Shown here: positions 43,888 to 52,771 of the stretch, in pieces
Numbering within the stretch: the first letter of the stretch is position 1
How the letters are laid out: each line of letters opens with the position of its first letter
Assembly (NCBI GenBank): GCA_002478115.1
Contig: DLMH01000140.1
Span: 1 to 64,000 of the forward strand
DNA length: 64,000 nucleotides
Reading direction: 5' to 3'
Source: Candidatus Acidiferrum typicum
GTDB taxonomy: Bacteria; Acidobacteriota; Terriglobia; Acidiferrales; UBA7541
Translations under genes and position numbers: made by a program
The notes under the pieces: generated by a model
Seen by the model: only the letters and a program-made list of their open reading frames with translations
Told to the model about the DNA's origin: nothing
The model's database searches: none

Positions 43888-43950
43888 AGGGCGCCCCTTT
43901 GGGCGTAGGTCTTGAGCGTTGTTCTTATCCCCTACGCAAAGAGGCGCCCT
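43888..43950. terminator. long inverted repeat between convergent genes
   Basis: Imperfect arms of about 20-22 nt (43888-43909 and 43931-43950, sharing GGGCGCC and CGTAGG with their complements) enclose a 21-nt loop. It sits between the convergent His-rich protein and fucosidase genes, 15 bp past the fucosidase stop. Probably a bidirectional terminator; it could also be a relic of a palindromic repeat. Confidence 0.5.
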
Positions 43951-43964
43951 GCGCTATGGGTCGA

Positions 43965-45398
43965 TTATTCCTTCGCTCCATCCACGAAACGCAAGGCCAA
44001 CGCGTATTCACCTGCTGGTGCAGAGCCTAGATCAATCTGGATGTCTTCCCCTTGTTCCGTCCAAGCAAGTGGCTGGTTGTAGCCGAGCAGGTAGATCTCC
44101 GAGCCCTTCTTAGGCCGAACGGATTTGAGCGTGACCGAGCCCGATTTCGGGATGCCCAGGAGAATTGCGTACACATACGGCCCTTTTGAGGTAAAGCGGA
44201 CTGGAATCCCTTCCTTCGTTTCACCTTCTGCCCGATTCCAGGGGCGAGTCCCGTAAATGGCCTCTCCGTTTTGCTCCATCCATTTGCCGAGGAGCTTCAG
44301 CCGCTCGAGTTGCACCGCGGGAATCGTGCCGTCGGCTTCCGGGCCAATGTCCAGGAGCAGGTTGCCGTTCTTGCTGACAATGTCCACCAGCAGATGGATG
44401 AGCTCCGCCGGTGCAATCGTCTCGGCTTCTCGCTCGGCGCGGTTATAACCAAAAGAACGCCCCAGCCCGCGGCATTCCTCCCACTTCTTCGCGTTGATCT
44501 TGCCCAGGGTCTCGTATTCCGGGGTCGTGAAGTCGGAATGCTTCACTCCAAATCGATTGTCGATGACGCCGTCCGGAACGGCCGCGTAGTACTCGGCCAT
44601 CAATTGCAGAGGGTGGCCGGACTTGGGATAGTCGATGTCATTCCAGAGCAGCGCGGGCTTGTAGCGATTGATCAGCTCGCGCACGTGGGCGTCCGCATAC
44701 CTTCCGTACGCCTCGCTCTCGGGTTTCACTTTCTCGTAATCCTCGGAAACCCGGATCGGCCCGGGCACAAAAGTCCAGTCATAGCCCCCGGAATAGTAGA
44801 GCCCCATGCGCAAGCCCTGCTTGCGGACCGCTGTCGTAAGCTCTCCTACCAAATCCCGGGAAGCGTGCTGGCGATCCGCGGGAAGCGTGGGATTCGGCGT
44901 CGTGCTCGGCCACAGCGTGAAACCATCGTGGTGCTTGCTCGTCAAAACCACATATTTCGCTCCCGCCTCTTTTATCACTTTCGCCCAGGCGTCGGGATCC
45001 CACTTCTGGATCTCCCGGTCAAAAATGGCCGCAAAGTTATAGTAATCGTAATCGGCGCCGTATTTTTCGCGATGATACTTCTGGGTAGGCGAACCTTCGA
45101 TGCGCATCGAGTTGTAATACCATTCGGCATAAGGATTGTTCTTGATGTAGTCCTGGTTGGCGAAATCGTGTTCCGGATGGCTCACCGGCGCCCACCCGGG
45201 CACGGAATACAGCCCCCAATGGATGAAAATCCCCAGCTTCGCATCGGCATACCAGTCCGGCAGCGGGTGCCGGTCCAGTGACTCAATGGTCGCCTCATAA
45301 TGCGCGGGATTTTGCGCCTGCGCCGCAACGCCTGCAATAAACACAATCGAAAAGCCCAGCACGAAACTTAATACGGCGCGATACGCGTTTTCCCCCAT
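43965..45398 (-). CDS. Secreted alpha-L-fucosidase (GH29)
   Basis: 477-residue retaining fucosidase releasing terminal L-fucose from plant or algal glycans. A signal peptide (VLSFVLGFSIVFIAGVAAQA, cleavage near AQAQ) follows an AAGGAGG ribosome binding site. GH29 motifs: WYADAKLGIFIHWGLYSVPG, YVVLTSKHHDGFTLWPS, the nucleophile region RYKPALLWNDIDYPKSG (Asp after WN), and NGNLLLDIGPEADGTIP. The C-terminal about 100 residues form the beta-sandwich domain. It stands alone on the minus strand and is divergent from the uxaA-like gene. No fucose pathway genes are adjacent, so the neighbouring uronate genes may act on other parts of the same polysaccharide. Confidence 0.92.
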   Translation of the reverse strand: MGENAYRAVLSFVLGFSIVFIAGVAAQAQNPAHYEATIESLDRHPLPDWYADAKLGIFIHWGLYSVPGWAPVSHPEHDFANQDYIKNNPYAEWYYNSMRIEGSPTQKYHREKYGADYDYYNFAAIFDREIQKWDPDAWAKVIKEAGAKYVVLTSKHHDGFTLWPSTTPNPTLPADRQHASRDLVGELTTAVRKQGLRMGLYYSGGYDWTFVPGPIRVSEDYEKVKPESEAYGRYADAHVRELINRYKPALLWNDIDYPKSGHPLQLMAEYYAAVPDGVIDNRFGVKHSDFTTPEYETLGKINAKKWEECRGLGRSFGYNRAEREAETIAPAELIHLLVDIVSKNGNLLLDIGPEADGTIPAVQLERLKLLGKWMEQNGEAIYGTRPWNRAEGETKEGIPVRFTSKGPYVYAILLGIPKSGSVTLKSVRPKKGSEIYLLGYNQPLAWTEQGEDIQIDLGSAPAGEYALALRFVDGAKE

Positions 45399-45658
45399 CC
45401 CTCTCCTCCTTTGCGATCACTATCCTTCAGGGAAACCCAAATCACATCGCTTCCCGAACACTCAATTACGGCCACGGATCTTCCCGCGAACGGACAGCGG
45501 CAGTGCTCCCACGAATCCTCTATTCTCCGGGCCTCAACACCGTCATCATGTGATGTAAACTCTCTCCTGTCCACCGCTACCCGTGAAGCAATCCTGGCTT
45601 TCACGTGCGGCGTTTGAGGCACTAGAAATCGATTAGTGGTCAATAAGGCAGGTCGAAG

Positions 45659-47326
45659 GTGCCAGCTAACGACTCAACTCATGGAAAACTTCTAAGACTC
45701 GACGCGCGCGACAACGTCCTTGTTGCCCTGGCCGATCTGCGTAAAGGCGAGATCATTCGCTTTTCCGGGAACGACTGCGTTCTCTTGTCCGACGTGCCGG
45801 CCAAACATAAGTTCGTCACCCAAGATCTCGCCGCCGGCGAAGACGTCATCATGTATGGCGTTCTGGTCGGCAAGGTGACGCAGAATCTGCAACGCGGAGA
45901 ATTGCTTTCCACGCGCAACATCCGCCACGCCGCCGCCTCGTTTCACAAAAAGGAAGGAACCGCCCGCTGGACCCCGCCGGACGCTTCTCCCTGGCGTACG
46001 AAAACGTTTCTTGGATACCGGAGGGCTGATGGCCAGGTCGGTACACGGAATTATTGGCTCGTTCTTCCCCTGGTCTTTTGCGAGAACAGAAATCTGAACG
46101 TCTTGAAACAAGCGTTCGAGGAAGAACTTGGATTCACTGCCCCTCAAATCTATCGCCGCCAGGTTGCGGAGCTCGCCCGGCTCTACCGCGAAGGCGGCAC
46201 CGAAAAGATAAAAACACTTTCGCTCACCGAAACACCGCAAGCGCCGGCTTCTCCCAGAATCTTTCGCCATCTCGACGGCATCAAGTTTCTTGTGCACGAG
46301 GGCGGCTGCGGGGGAACACGCGAGGACTCCAACAATCTTTGTGCGCTCCTCGCGGGCTACATTCACCATCCTAATGTCGCCGGCGCGACCGTCCTCAGCC
46401 TCGGTTGCCAGCATGCCCAGGTTCCCATCCTTCTCGAGGAAGTGAAGCGCCGCGATCCAAATTTCAGCAAGCCGCTTCTGATCTTCGAGCAGCAAAAAAG
46501 CCCGTCCGAAGCGGCCATGATTTCACAGGCCATCCGCGACACTTTTCTAGGGCTTGCTGAGGCGGACAAATCCACCCGCGTGCCGGCGCCGCTTTCGCAA
46601 CTCAGCCTTGGCCTCAAATGCGGTGGTTCGGACGGGTTTTCAGGCCTCTCCGCGAATCCCGCCATCGGTCACACTGCCGACCTCGTCGTCGCACTCGGTG
46701 GGAAGGGAATTCTTTCCGAATTCCCTGAACTCTGCGGTGCCGAGCAGGAGCTGATCAATCGTTGCGTCAGTGAAGAAGTCTCGGACCGCTTCATGCAGCT
46801 CATGAGCGATTATGCCGCACGGGCCAAAGCCGTTCGTTCCGGTTTCGAGATGAACCCTTCGCCCGGCAATATCCGTGATGGATTGCTCACCGATGCCATG
46901 AAGTCAGCAGGCGCAGCCAAAAAGGGCGGCACTTCGCCCGTCACCGCAGTGCTCGATTATCCGGAGTACTCTCGCGTGCCGGGATTGCATCTTCAGTGTA
47001 CGCCGGGCAATGACGTGGAATGCGTGACCGCCCAGGTCGCTGCCGGCGCCAATGTCGTCTTGTTCACAACCGGGCTGGGCACGCCTACGGGTAATCCCAT
47101 TACTCCGGTCATTAAGATATCCGCCAATTCGAATCTCGCGCAGCGTATGCCGGACATTATTGATATCGACGCAGGCGGCATCATCTCTGGCGAAAAAACC
47201 ATCGAGCAGATGGGTGAGATGATTCTGGACCGCACTATCCAGGTAGCGAGCGGTGAAATCCGCACCAAAGCCGAACTGCTCGGGCAAGACGACTTTATCC
47301 CCTGGAAAAGAGGTGTTTCGCTCTGA
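45659..47326 (+). CDS. uxaA: Altronate dehydratase (UxaA family)
   Basis: Iron-dependent dehydratase of 555 residues, slightly longer than E. coli UxaA, converting D-altronate to 2-keto-3-deoxygluconate. The N-terminal about 95 residues are the SAF domain (NVLVALADLRKGEIIRF, AGEDVIMYGVLVGKVTQNL). The main domain has GYRRADGQVGTRNYWLVLP, VHEGGCGGTREDSNNLCALL, LSLGCQHAQVPILLEE, LGLKCGGSDGFSGLSANPA and TTGLGTPTGNPITPVIKISA. The frame begins at GTG 45659 with only a weak upstream AGG. It is followed by an SDR gene and lies in a region with uxaC and an ExuT-like transporter. Other UxaA-family sugar-acid dehydratases remain possible. Confidence 0.85.
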   Translation: MPANDSTHGKLLRLDARDNVLVALADLRKGEIIRFSGNDCVLLSDVPAKHKFVTQDLAAGEDVIMYGVLVGKVTQNLQRGELLSTRNIRHAAASFHKKEGTARWTPPDASPWRTKTFLGYRRADGQVGTRNYWLVLPLVFCENRNLNVLKQAFEEELGFTAPQIYRRQVAELARLYREGGTEKIKTLSLTETPQAPASPRIFRHLDGIKFLVHEGGCGGTREDSNNLCALLAGYIHHPNVAGATVLSLGCQHAQVPILLEEVKRRDPNFSKPLLIFEQQKSPSEAAMISQAIRDTFLGLAEADKSTRVPAPLSQLSLGLKCGGSDGFSGLSANPAIGHTADLVVALGGKGILSEFPELCGAEQELINRCVSEEVSDRFMQLMSDYAARAKAVRSGFEMNPSPGNIRDGLLTDAMKSAGAAKKGGTSPVTAVLDYPEYSRVPGLHLQCTPGNDVECVTAQVAAGANVVLFTTGLGTPTGNPITPVIKISANSNLAQRMPDIIDIDAGGIISGEKTIEQMGEMILDRTIQVASGEIRTKAELLGQDDFIPWKRGVSL

Positions 47327-47645
47327 GAAATCGCAAGCTTCCATCTTATGAATGCTTTTCGGGAGGGCGCGCCTTTTCAAGCTGAGCGCAGCGGAGGACA
47401 CAGCTTGCGGAAAAGCTTCTCTTTAGGAGGCCGGGACTTCAGTCCCGGCGTAAAGCCGCCAAAACCAATGGGCTTTAGCCCCTGAAGAAACCTTTTTTGG
47501 CATTTTCCCGCGGCTTCTTCAGTTCTGCCAAAAGAGTCGGGGAATTTAGGGTTTCAAACCCTGAGCTAACCAGGGGAATATCGAAAAATTTATGATATAG
47601 GCTCCAGAGGCGACCAAACGCTCTCCGGCTTCAAGGTGGCTTCGC
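47327..47645. other. 319-bp gap with a palindromic repeat
   Basis: Holds the repeat at 47423-47490 and no supported gene. Confidence 0.5.
47423..47490. repeat. GGAGGCCGGGACTTCAG...GGGCTTTAGCCCC palindromic repeat
   Basis: Two adjacent hairpins: GCCGGGACT / AGTCCCGGC, then the GGGCTTTAGCCCCTGAAGAAA tail. The layout and much of the sequence recur at 57367-57434 and, more diverged, at 50618-50722. Confidence 0.7.
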
Positions 47646-48428
47646 ATGGACTTGCAAATTAAAGACAAGGTTGTCCTGATCACCGGCGGCGCCAAGGGTA
47701 TCGGCGCGGCAATCGCCCGGGCCTGCGCGCACGAGGGTGCTATCCCGGTCTTCGTGGACCGCGATGCCGAGGCCGGGGAACAACTGCAGTCGGAACTGCA
47801 AGCGGCGGGCAAAGTCTGCGGGCTGATCTGCGTTGATCTCCAAGTCCCGGAAAATTGTTCCTCGGCGGTCGAGCGCACACTTCAGGATTTTGGCAGGCTC
47901 GATGTTCTCGTCAACAACGCCGGCACCAATGACCGTGTCGGCCTCGAACAAGGCAGCCCCGAAAAATACTTGGCCTCGCTGCAACGCAATCTTCTGCATT
48001 ATTACAACATGGCCCACTACGCCTTGCCGGCGCTGAAGAAGTCGCAGGGCTGTATCGTCAACATCGCTTCCAAGACGGCCTTCACCGGCCAGGGCGGCAC
48101 ATCAGGCTATGCGTCTTCCAAGGGCGCAATCCTTGCTTTGACGCGCGAATGGGCTGTGGAATTGCTCCCCTACGGAATTCGCGTGAACGCCGTTGTCCCC
48201 GCGGAGGTGATGACGTCGCTCTACAAGGAGTGGCTCAGCAGTTTGCCGAACCCTGAAGAAAAGCTGCAGCAGATCGTGTCGAAGATACCGCTCGGCAAGA
48301 GAATGACCCATGCCGAAGAAATTGCCGCTATGGCTCTTTTTCTTCTCTCTCCCCAGGCCGCACACATCACCGCACAGTTTTTGTTCGTCGATGGCGGCTA
48401 CGTTCATCTCGACCGCGCCTTGAGCTGA
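47646..48428 (+). CDS. SDR-family oxidoreductase, possible uronate or sugar dehydrogenase
   Basis: Classical short-chain dehydrogenase of 260 residues. Visible are the cofactor motif TGGAKGIG (about 14-21), NNAG (about 89-92), catalytic Ser in VNIASKTAFTGQGG, YASSKGA (Tyr and Lys), and the C-terminal FLFVDGGYVHLDRA. An acidic residue after the second strand (VFVDRDAEA) favours NAD. Its place after uxaA, with no uxaB homologue visible, suggests it may reduce tagaturonate or fructuronate, or oxidise a sugar such as L-fucose. Sequence alone does not decide. Confidence 0.82.
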   Translation: MDLQIKDKVVLITGGAKGIGAAIARACAHEGAIPVFVDRDAEAGEQLQSELQAAGKVCGLICVDLQVPENCSSAVERTLQDFGRLDVLVNNAGTNDRVGLEQGSPEKYLASLQRNLLHYYNMAHYALPALKKSQGCIVNIASKTAFTGQGGTSGYASSKGAILALTREWAVELLPYGIRVNAVVPAEVMTSLYKEWLSSLPNPEEKLQQIVSKIPLGKRMTHAEEIAAMALFLLSPQAAHITAQFLFVDGGYVHLDRALS

Positions 48429-48759
48429 CACCCGGGTCAGCGCAGGTGACGCCAGTTGGCAGGCGCGGACGATCCTCTTGGAGTGCGGCGGCTTGCCGCC
48501 GCTTTTGCGTAGTAAGCAACTCCGCAAAAGTGATTTCCAACGAGCATGAAGCGTCCGCCACTCGGGCGTGCGCCTTTCTCTTGGGTTAGTCGATTTTTGT
48601 AGTGGCCGACCTTCACATCGGTCACTTAGGTTTGCCGTCTGTAGCGCAGGGCGAGTCCGTGAGCCTCGCGATTTTCTTTCGCTTCGGCCCTGGCGAAAAA
48701 CTCCCCTCTAGTCAATTCGTGTCGATTGACCCGAAACCTGCTTGCGGATCTTCTTGCAT
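48429..48759. other. 331-bp intergenic region with hairpins
   Basis: Separates the plus-strand SDR gene from a convergent minus-strand lipoprotein gene. It contains the terminator-like hairpin at 48485-48506 and a GTGGCCGACC...GGTCACTT palindrome near 48602-48629. No gene seen. Confidence 0.5.
48485..48506 (+). terminator. GC-rich hairpin with T4 tail
   Basis: GCGGCGGC / GCCGCCGC (48485-48492 and 48495-48502) with a 2-nt TT centre, followed by TTTT. It lies 57 bp after the SDR stop and looks like an intrinsic terminator for the uxaA-SDR transcript. Confidence 0.55.
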
Positions 48760-49281
48760 CTAATGAGATAACTTCCGCTCAATCCCTTTTCCCAACTCCA
48801 CCAACTCCTGCTCCAATTGCGGCGACTCTTGAAAGGCCACAATCCGGACCAGGTACGCGCCCGTGCGGAATGTGAGGCTTTGTTTGTACAGCCGCGATGC
48901 ATCACCCACTCCCGCGCTTTTGGCGTCTCCTGTCGGCTCCGACTCAAATATCGTTTTCGCTCCCGCCGCGTTGGACATGGTGTAGATATCCGCTACCACC
49001 TCGGTCTGGTCCTTCGCCTTGTACTCCGCCGTCGAAGCGCTTTGCACGCCAGCCTTGATGTACTTCTCCGCGTCGCCGTCGTTGTACTTCCACAGATCGG
49101 CCGCGGCGAACGTGCGCACTTCTCCCGTCCTCGACCAATCGCTCACCTCACTCGCCTCGGGAAAACCATGGTTCGGCGGCAGCGATCCGTGCTTGCAGCC
49201 AGAGCCCGCAAGCAATATCCCTGCCAACACAATGTTCGCCGCTGCGTGCCGCGCCAATTCCATTTTCCTCATCCCACGCAT
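48760..49281 (-). CDS. Conserved-type lipoprotein of unknown function
   Basis: 173 residues with a lipoprotein signal (AANIVLAGILLAGSGC, Cys at about residue 28). The mature part has WSRTGEVRTFAAADLWKYND and GDAEKYIKAGV, then VVADIYTMSNAAGAKTIFES and a C-terminal LVRIVAFQESPQLEQELVEL. I recall this layout from acidobacterial lipoproteins but cannot name a function. ATG 49281 starts 4 bp after the transporter stop, so the two genes are coupled; other ATGs in frame (49296, 49272, 49263) are possible. Confidence 0.65.
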   Translation of the reverse strand: MRGMRKMELARHAAANIVLAGILLAGSGCKHGSLPPNHGFPEASEVSDWSRTGEVRTFAAADLWKYNDGDAEKYIKAGVQSASTAEYKAKDQTEVVADIYTMSNAAGAKTIFESEPTGDAKSAGVGDASRLYKQSLTFRTGAYLVRIVAFQESPQLEQELVELGKGIERKLSH

Positions 49282-49285
49282 CGCC

Positions 49286-50494
49286 TCACCCTTCAATCCG
49301 CACCGGCTCCAGCTTCGGTGCCAGTGCTTGAATCACTGCGAAAGCCAGCAAATACGCGCTCCCGGCTATCCCGAAAATAATTGAATACGATCCCGTCCAT
49401 TGCAAAATGTGACCCACCACCTCCACAAGCAGCATACCGCCCACTGCACCCGCCATCCCTGCTATCCCGATCACCGAGCCAATCGTCTCTCCCGGAAACA
49501 TGTCCGAAGCCAGCGTGTACATATTCGCGGACCAGCCCTGGTGCGAAGCGGTTGCCAGTCCGATGATTCCCACCGCCATCCATAAATTGGACACCCGCGC
49601 CGCCAGCACAATCGGCACTACCCCGCACGCGCAAATCAACATCGCCGTTTTCCGCCCGCGATTCACGCTCCATCCCCGCTTGATCAGCGCCGCCGGAATC
49701 CAGCCTCCGCCCACGCTCCCCACGCTCGCAGCCTGATAAATCACCACCAGCGGAGCACCCACGTGCAACAGCGTGATGCCGTGCGACCTGTTCAGAAAGT
49801 CGGGGATCCAGAAAAGGTAGACCCACCAGATCGGGTCCGTCATGAACTTGCCCAGTGCGATGGCCCACATCTGCCGGTGCGGCACCAGCTTTCGCCACGG
49901 GATTTTCCTTGCCTCCTCCGCCATGAGCGGCCCCGGCACCCCACGGCCCTTCTCACCCGGCGAGCGATACAGCGCCAGCCACGCGATCACCCAAAGCATC
50001 CCTATCCCACCCGTGATCAGGAACGCCCATCTCCATCCAAACTGAATCGTGATCCACGGCACCGTCAAAGGCGTCACCAGCGCTCCTAGGTTTGTCCCTG
50101 CGTTGAATATCCCCGTCGCCAGCGCGCGTTCTCTTTTCGGAAACCATTCTGCAACGCTCTTCACCGACGCCGAAAAGCTTCCGCCTTCTCCCAATCCCAG
50201 CGCCGCTCGCGCGATAGCAAATCCTGCCACCGACCGTGCCGCCGCGTGCGCCATCGCCGCGATGCTCCACGCGATCACCGCCAGCGAATATCCTCTTCGC
50301 GTGCCCAGGCGATCGATCAGCCGCCCCACCACCAACGACCCCGCCGCATACGCCACCTGGAACCCCAAAATGATGTTGCTGTAGTCGATTTCGCTCCAGT
50401 GCAGTTCCTGCTGCAGCGTCACCTTCAGAATCCCGATCACCTGCCGGTCGATGTAATTCACGGTTGCCGCGAAAAACAGCAATCCGCAAATCAT
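49286..50494 (-). CDS. exuT: MFS hexuronate transporter (ExuT-like, ACS family)
   Basis: 402-residue, twelve-helix anion:cation symporter-type MFS protein. It opens with CGLLFFAATVNYIDRQVIGI, the family's first-helix text; the second loop is GRLIDRLGTRRGYSLAVIAW, and GLGEGGSFSASVKSVAEWFP and FNAGTNLGALVTPLTVPWIT are typical of ExuT/GudP relatives. No start codon lies further upstream before a stop. Import of glucuronate or galacturonate is inferred from similarity and from uxaC and uxaA nearby. It is the first gene of a two-gene minus-strand unit with the lipoprotein. Confidence 0.85.
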   Translation of the reverse strand: MICGLLFFAATVNYIDRQVIGILKVTLQQELHWSEIDYSNIILGFQVAYAAGSLVVGRLIDRLGTRRGYSLAVIAWSIAAMAHAAARSVAGFAIARAALGLGEGGSFSASVKSVAEWFPKRERALATGIFNAGTNLGALVTPLTVPWITIQFGWRWAFLITGGIGMLWVIAWLALYRSPGEKGRGVPGPLMAEEARKIPWRKLVPHRQMWAIALGKFMTDPIWWVYLFWIPDFLNRSHGITLLHVGAPLVVIYQAASVGSVGGGWIPAALIKRGWSVNRGRKTAMLICACGVVPIVLAARVSNLWMAVGIIGLATASHQGWSANMYTLASDMFPGETIGSVIGIAGMAGAVGGMLLVEVVGHILQWTGSYSIIFGIAGSAYLLAFAVIQALAPKLEPVRIEG

Positions 50495-50906
50495 CCATCG
50501 CCAGTTTCCCGCGCCCCCGCCGTTTTTTGCTCTTCGATCTCTTCAGTATTCACAGCGCCTCTGATCAACGCCTTTGCTCTTGCACCATTCCTTAGCAGCC
50601 CGCCGAAAAACTCTTCCTCCTTAGGGGGTCAGGGCTTCAGCCCTGACATAAAGCCTGCCAAATGAATTGGGCTTTCGCGCCTTTTGCGTCCGCCGATTTT
50701 TGGCGGAAGCCCCCGAAGAAACTCTTCTCTGCTGCCCTTCAACAAGCTTTCAGGTCGCCTAAGAGTACCTGTTGCCCTCCATCCGCGAAAGCCAGAAATG
50801 CAATTCCCCAACGATTCCCTTGACAATGCGCCGCGCCAGGTGTTTTCCTGCTTTGCGAGAGTCGCGAGCGCTTTTCTCATCACTTGTTCCTTCGCGGCAA
50901 AGCGAT
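50495..50906. other. divergent 412-bp gap with repeat
   Basis: Between the divergent ExuT-like and UxaC genes. It contains the palindromic repeat at 50618-50722. No gene seen; the uxaC frame stays open to 50772 but has no start signal there. Confidence 0.5.
50618..50722. repeat. diverged palindromic repeat (CAGGGCTTCAGCCCTG)
   Basis: TTAGGGGGTCAGGGCTTCAG with complement CTGACATAAAGCC, then TTGGGCTTTCGCGCC and GCCGATTTTTGGCGG, ending CCCCGAAGAAACTC. It follows the hairpin order of 47423-47490 with an inserted palindrome in the second half. Confidence 0.6.
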
Positions 50907-52313
50907 ATGCCCTTTATCCACGAGGATTTCCTGCTCCAGAACGCCACCGCCCGCCATCTTTACCACAAATTTGCCGCCGGTCAGCCCATTCTTGATTTCC
51001 ACTCCCATCTCTCCGCAGCGGACATCGCCGCCAACCGGCAGTTTCGCAATCTCTTCGAGATCTGGCTCGAGGGTGATCACTACAAATGGCGTGCCATGCG
51101 TGCCAACGGTATCGCCGAAACCTTTTGTACCGGCGAAGCTTCACCCTACGACAAATTCCTAGCTTGGGCCTCCACGGTCCCGCACTGCCTCCGCAATCCG
51201 CTCTACCACTGGACCCATCTCGAATTGCAGCGCTATTTCGGCGTCGACGAATTGCTGGATGAAGGGTCTGCACCGGATATTTGGCAGCACGCCAACGAGC
51301 TTCTGGAAACTCCAGAATTGTCCACGCAAGGAATTCTGGCGAAATTCTGTGTGCGTGCCCTCTGCACAACCAACGACCCCATCGACGATCTGCAACCCCA
51401 CTCCCAAATTGCCGCGGCCCACCTGCCTACGCGCGTCTACCCGACTTTTCGCCCCGATCGGGCCTTGGACGTTCATCTGCCCGCCGTCTTCAATCCCTGG
51501 GTCGAGCGTCTCGCTGCCGCCGCCAACGTCTATATCCGCTCCTTCCCGGATTTCCTGGACGCCTTGCGCAAACGCCACGATTTCTTCCATCAAGCGGGTT
51601 GCCGTCTCTCCGACCACGGCCTGGTCCACTGTTACGCAAATTTCTGCAGCGAATCCCGCGCCCGCGCCATCTTCGATCAGGCGCGCACCGGACAAGCCGC
51701 AACGCATGAAGAGCACGCCGAATTTGCCTCCCACCTGATGCTCTATTTCGGCCATCTCGACGCGCAATCCGGCTGGACCAAACAATTGCATCTCGGCGCT
51801 CTCCGCAACGTCAACTCCCGCGCCCTGCAATCCCTCGGCCCCGATACCGGCTTTGACTCCATCGTCGACTTCCCGCAGGCGGCGTCCCTCGGTGCCTACC
51901 TTAATCAACTCAATCGCGAAAACGCCTTGCCCAAGATGATCCTCTACAATCTCAATCCCGGCGATAACTACATCTTCGCCACCATGGCCGGCAATTTCCA
52001 GGATGGCAGCATCCCCGGCAAAATCCAGTTTGGCAGCGGCTGGTGGTTTCTCGATCAGAAGGAAGGCATTGAGTGGCAGTTGAACGCGCTCTCAAACGTT
52101 GGCTTGCTCCCTCGTTTCGTCGGCATGCTCACGGATTCCCGCTCCTTTATGTCCTTCCCCCGCCACGAATATTTCCGCCGCGTTCTCTGCAATCTTTTGG
52201 GCCGCGATATCGAGCGCGGCGAGTTGCCCGATCGCGAAGATCTCGTCGGCCCGATGATCGAAAACATCTGCTATCACAACGCCGCCCGCTTCCTTGGCCT
52301 CACGATCAGTTGA
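50907..52313 (+). CDS. uxaC: Glucuronate isomerase (uronate isomerase)
   Basis: 468 residues, the usual length. It interconverts glucuronate and fructuronate, or galacturonate and tagaturonate. An amidohydrolase-fold enzyme: MPFIHEDFLLQNATARHLYH, the metal-site LDFHSHLSAADIAANRQF, CTTNDPIDDLQPHSQIA, YFGHLDAQSGWTKQLHLGAL and ARFLGLTIS at the end fit the family well. ATG 50907 gives the family-typical N-terminus; no strong ribosome binding site is present. With uxaA and the ExuT-like transporter it forms a dispersed uronate catabolism set. Confidence 0.93.
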   Translation: MPFIHEDFLLQNATARHLYHKFAAGQPILDFHSHLSAADIAANRQFRNLFEIWLEGDHYKWRAMRANGIAETFCTGEASPYDKFLAWASTVPHCLRNPLYHWTHLELQRYFGVDELLDEGSAPDIWQHANELLETPELSTQGILAKFCVRALCTTNDPIDDLQPHSQIAAAHLPTRVYPTFRPDRALDVHLPAVFNPWVERLAAAANVYIRSFPDFLDALRKRHDFFHQAGCRLSDHGLVHCYANFCSESRARAIFDQARTGQAATHEEHAEFASHLMLYFGHLDAQSGWTKQLHLGALRNVNSRALQSLGPDTGFDSIVDFPQAASLGAYLNQLNRENALPKMILYNLNPGDNYIFATMAGNFQDGSIPGKIQFGSGWWFLDQKEGIEWQLNALSNVGLLPRFVGMLTDSRSFMSFPRHEYFRRVLCNLLGRDIERGELPDREDLVGPMIENICYHNAARFLGLTIS

Positions 52314-52368
52314 TCGGCTCTAGGTCCCGCTCAATCTGCTCTTGTGCTATGAAAGCGCTCTCGCCCCT

Positions 52369-52401
52369 GTGGCACAGTCACTCCTGACTGTGCTCTTGGG
52401 T
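52369..52401. repeat. CACAGTCA-CTCC-TGACTGTG palindrome, copy 1
   Basis: Perfect 8-bp arms with a CTCC loop, framed by GTGG and CTCTTGGGT. Identical cores occur at 59953-59985 and 63509-63541, and an expanded form at 53430-53483. It follows the uxaC stop by 55 bp. Confidence 0.8.
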
Positions 52402-52425
52402 TTGCCGTGCTCTTGGGTTTGCCTC

Positions 52426-52522
52426 TGTAGATGCTGGGCTTTAGCCCAGCTCTTGGGTCTCTCCTGCCCTTGTAGGGCCCGCCTTTTTACCCTGAGCATC
52501 GCGAAGGGCTGAGGCGGGCCAC
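52426..52522. repeat. GCTGGGCTTTAGCCCAGC and GGCCCGCC...GGCGGGCC palindromes
   Basis: Two further small hairpins. The first has arms GCTGGGCT / AGCCCAGC. The second has arms GGCCCGCC / GGCGGGCC around TTTTTACCCTGAGCATCGCG; a similar unit lies at 57059-57110. Confidence 0.65.
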
Positions 52523-52771
52523 AACTGATCCCACGCCACAATGTCTCGTGCAGGTCCCCAGGTGTTTGCCTTTTTGTATAGCGTTAGCGCACGTCGATTC
52601 TGCACGCTTCACCCGCCCGCCGCTTTCTGGCGGGCCCTTGCCGCTCCTGCGCCTTTTCTCGTCCCTTATGGAGGCCCAGCGCCGCGGGACCTCATCTCGC
52701 CAACCTCCGTGCTAGACTACCCCTTCGCGTTCACCGCTCTGCCTCTTCCGGTGCCCGCCCGTGGAGACTCC

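Noticed and set aside
43965..48428. Reading GH29, the UxaA-family dehydratase and the SDR as an L-fucose catabolic operon
   Set aside because: The fucosidase is on the opposite strand, and uxaC plus an ExuT-like transporter nearby favour hexuronate use for the dehydratase; fucose remains only a possibility for the SDR.
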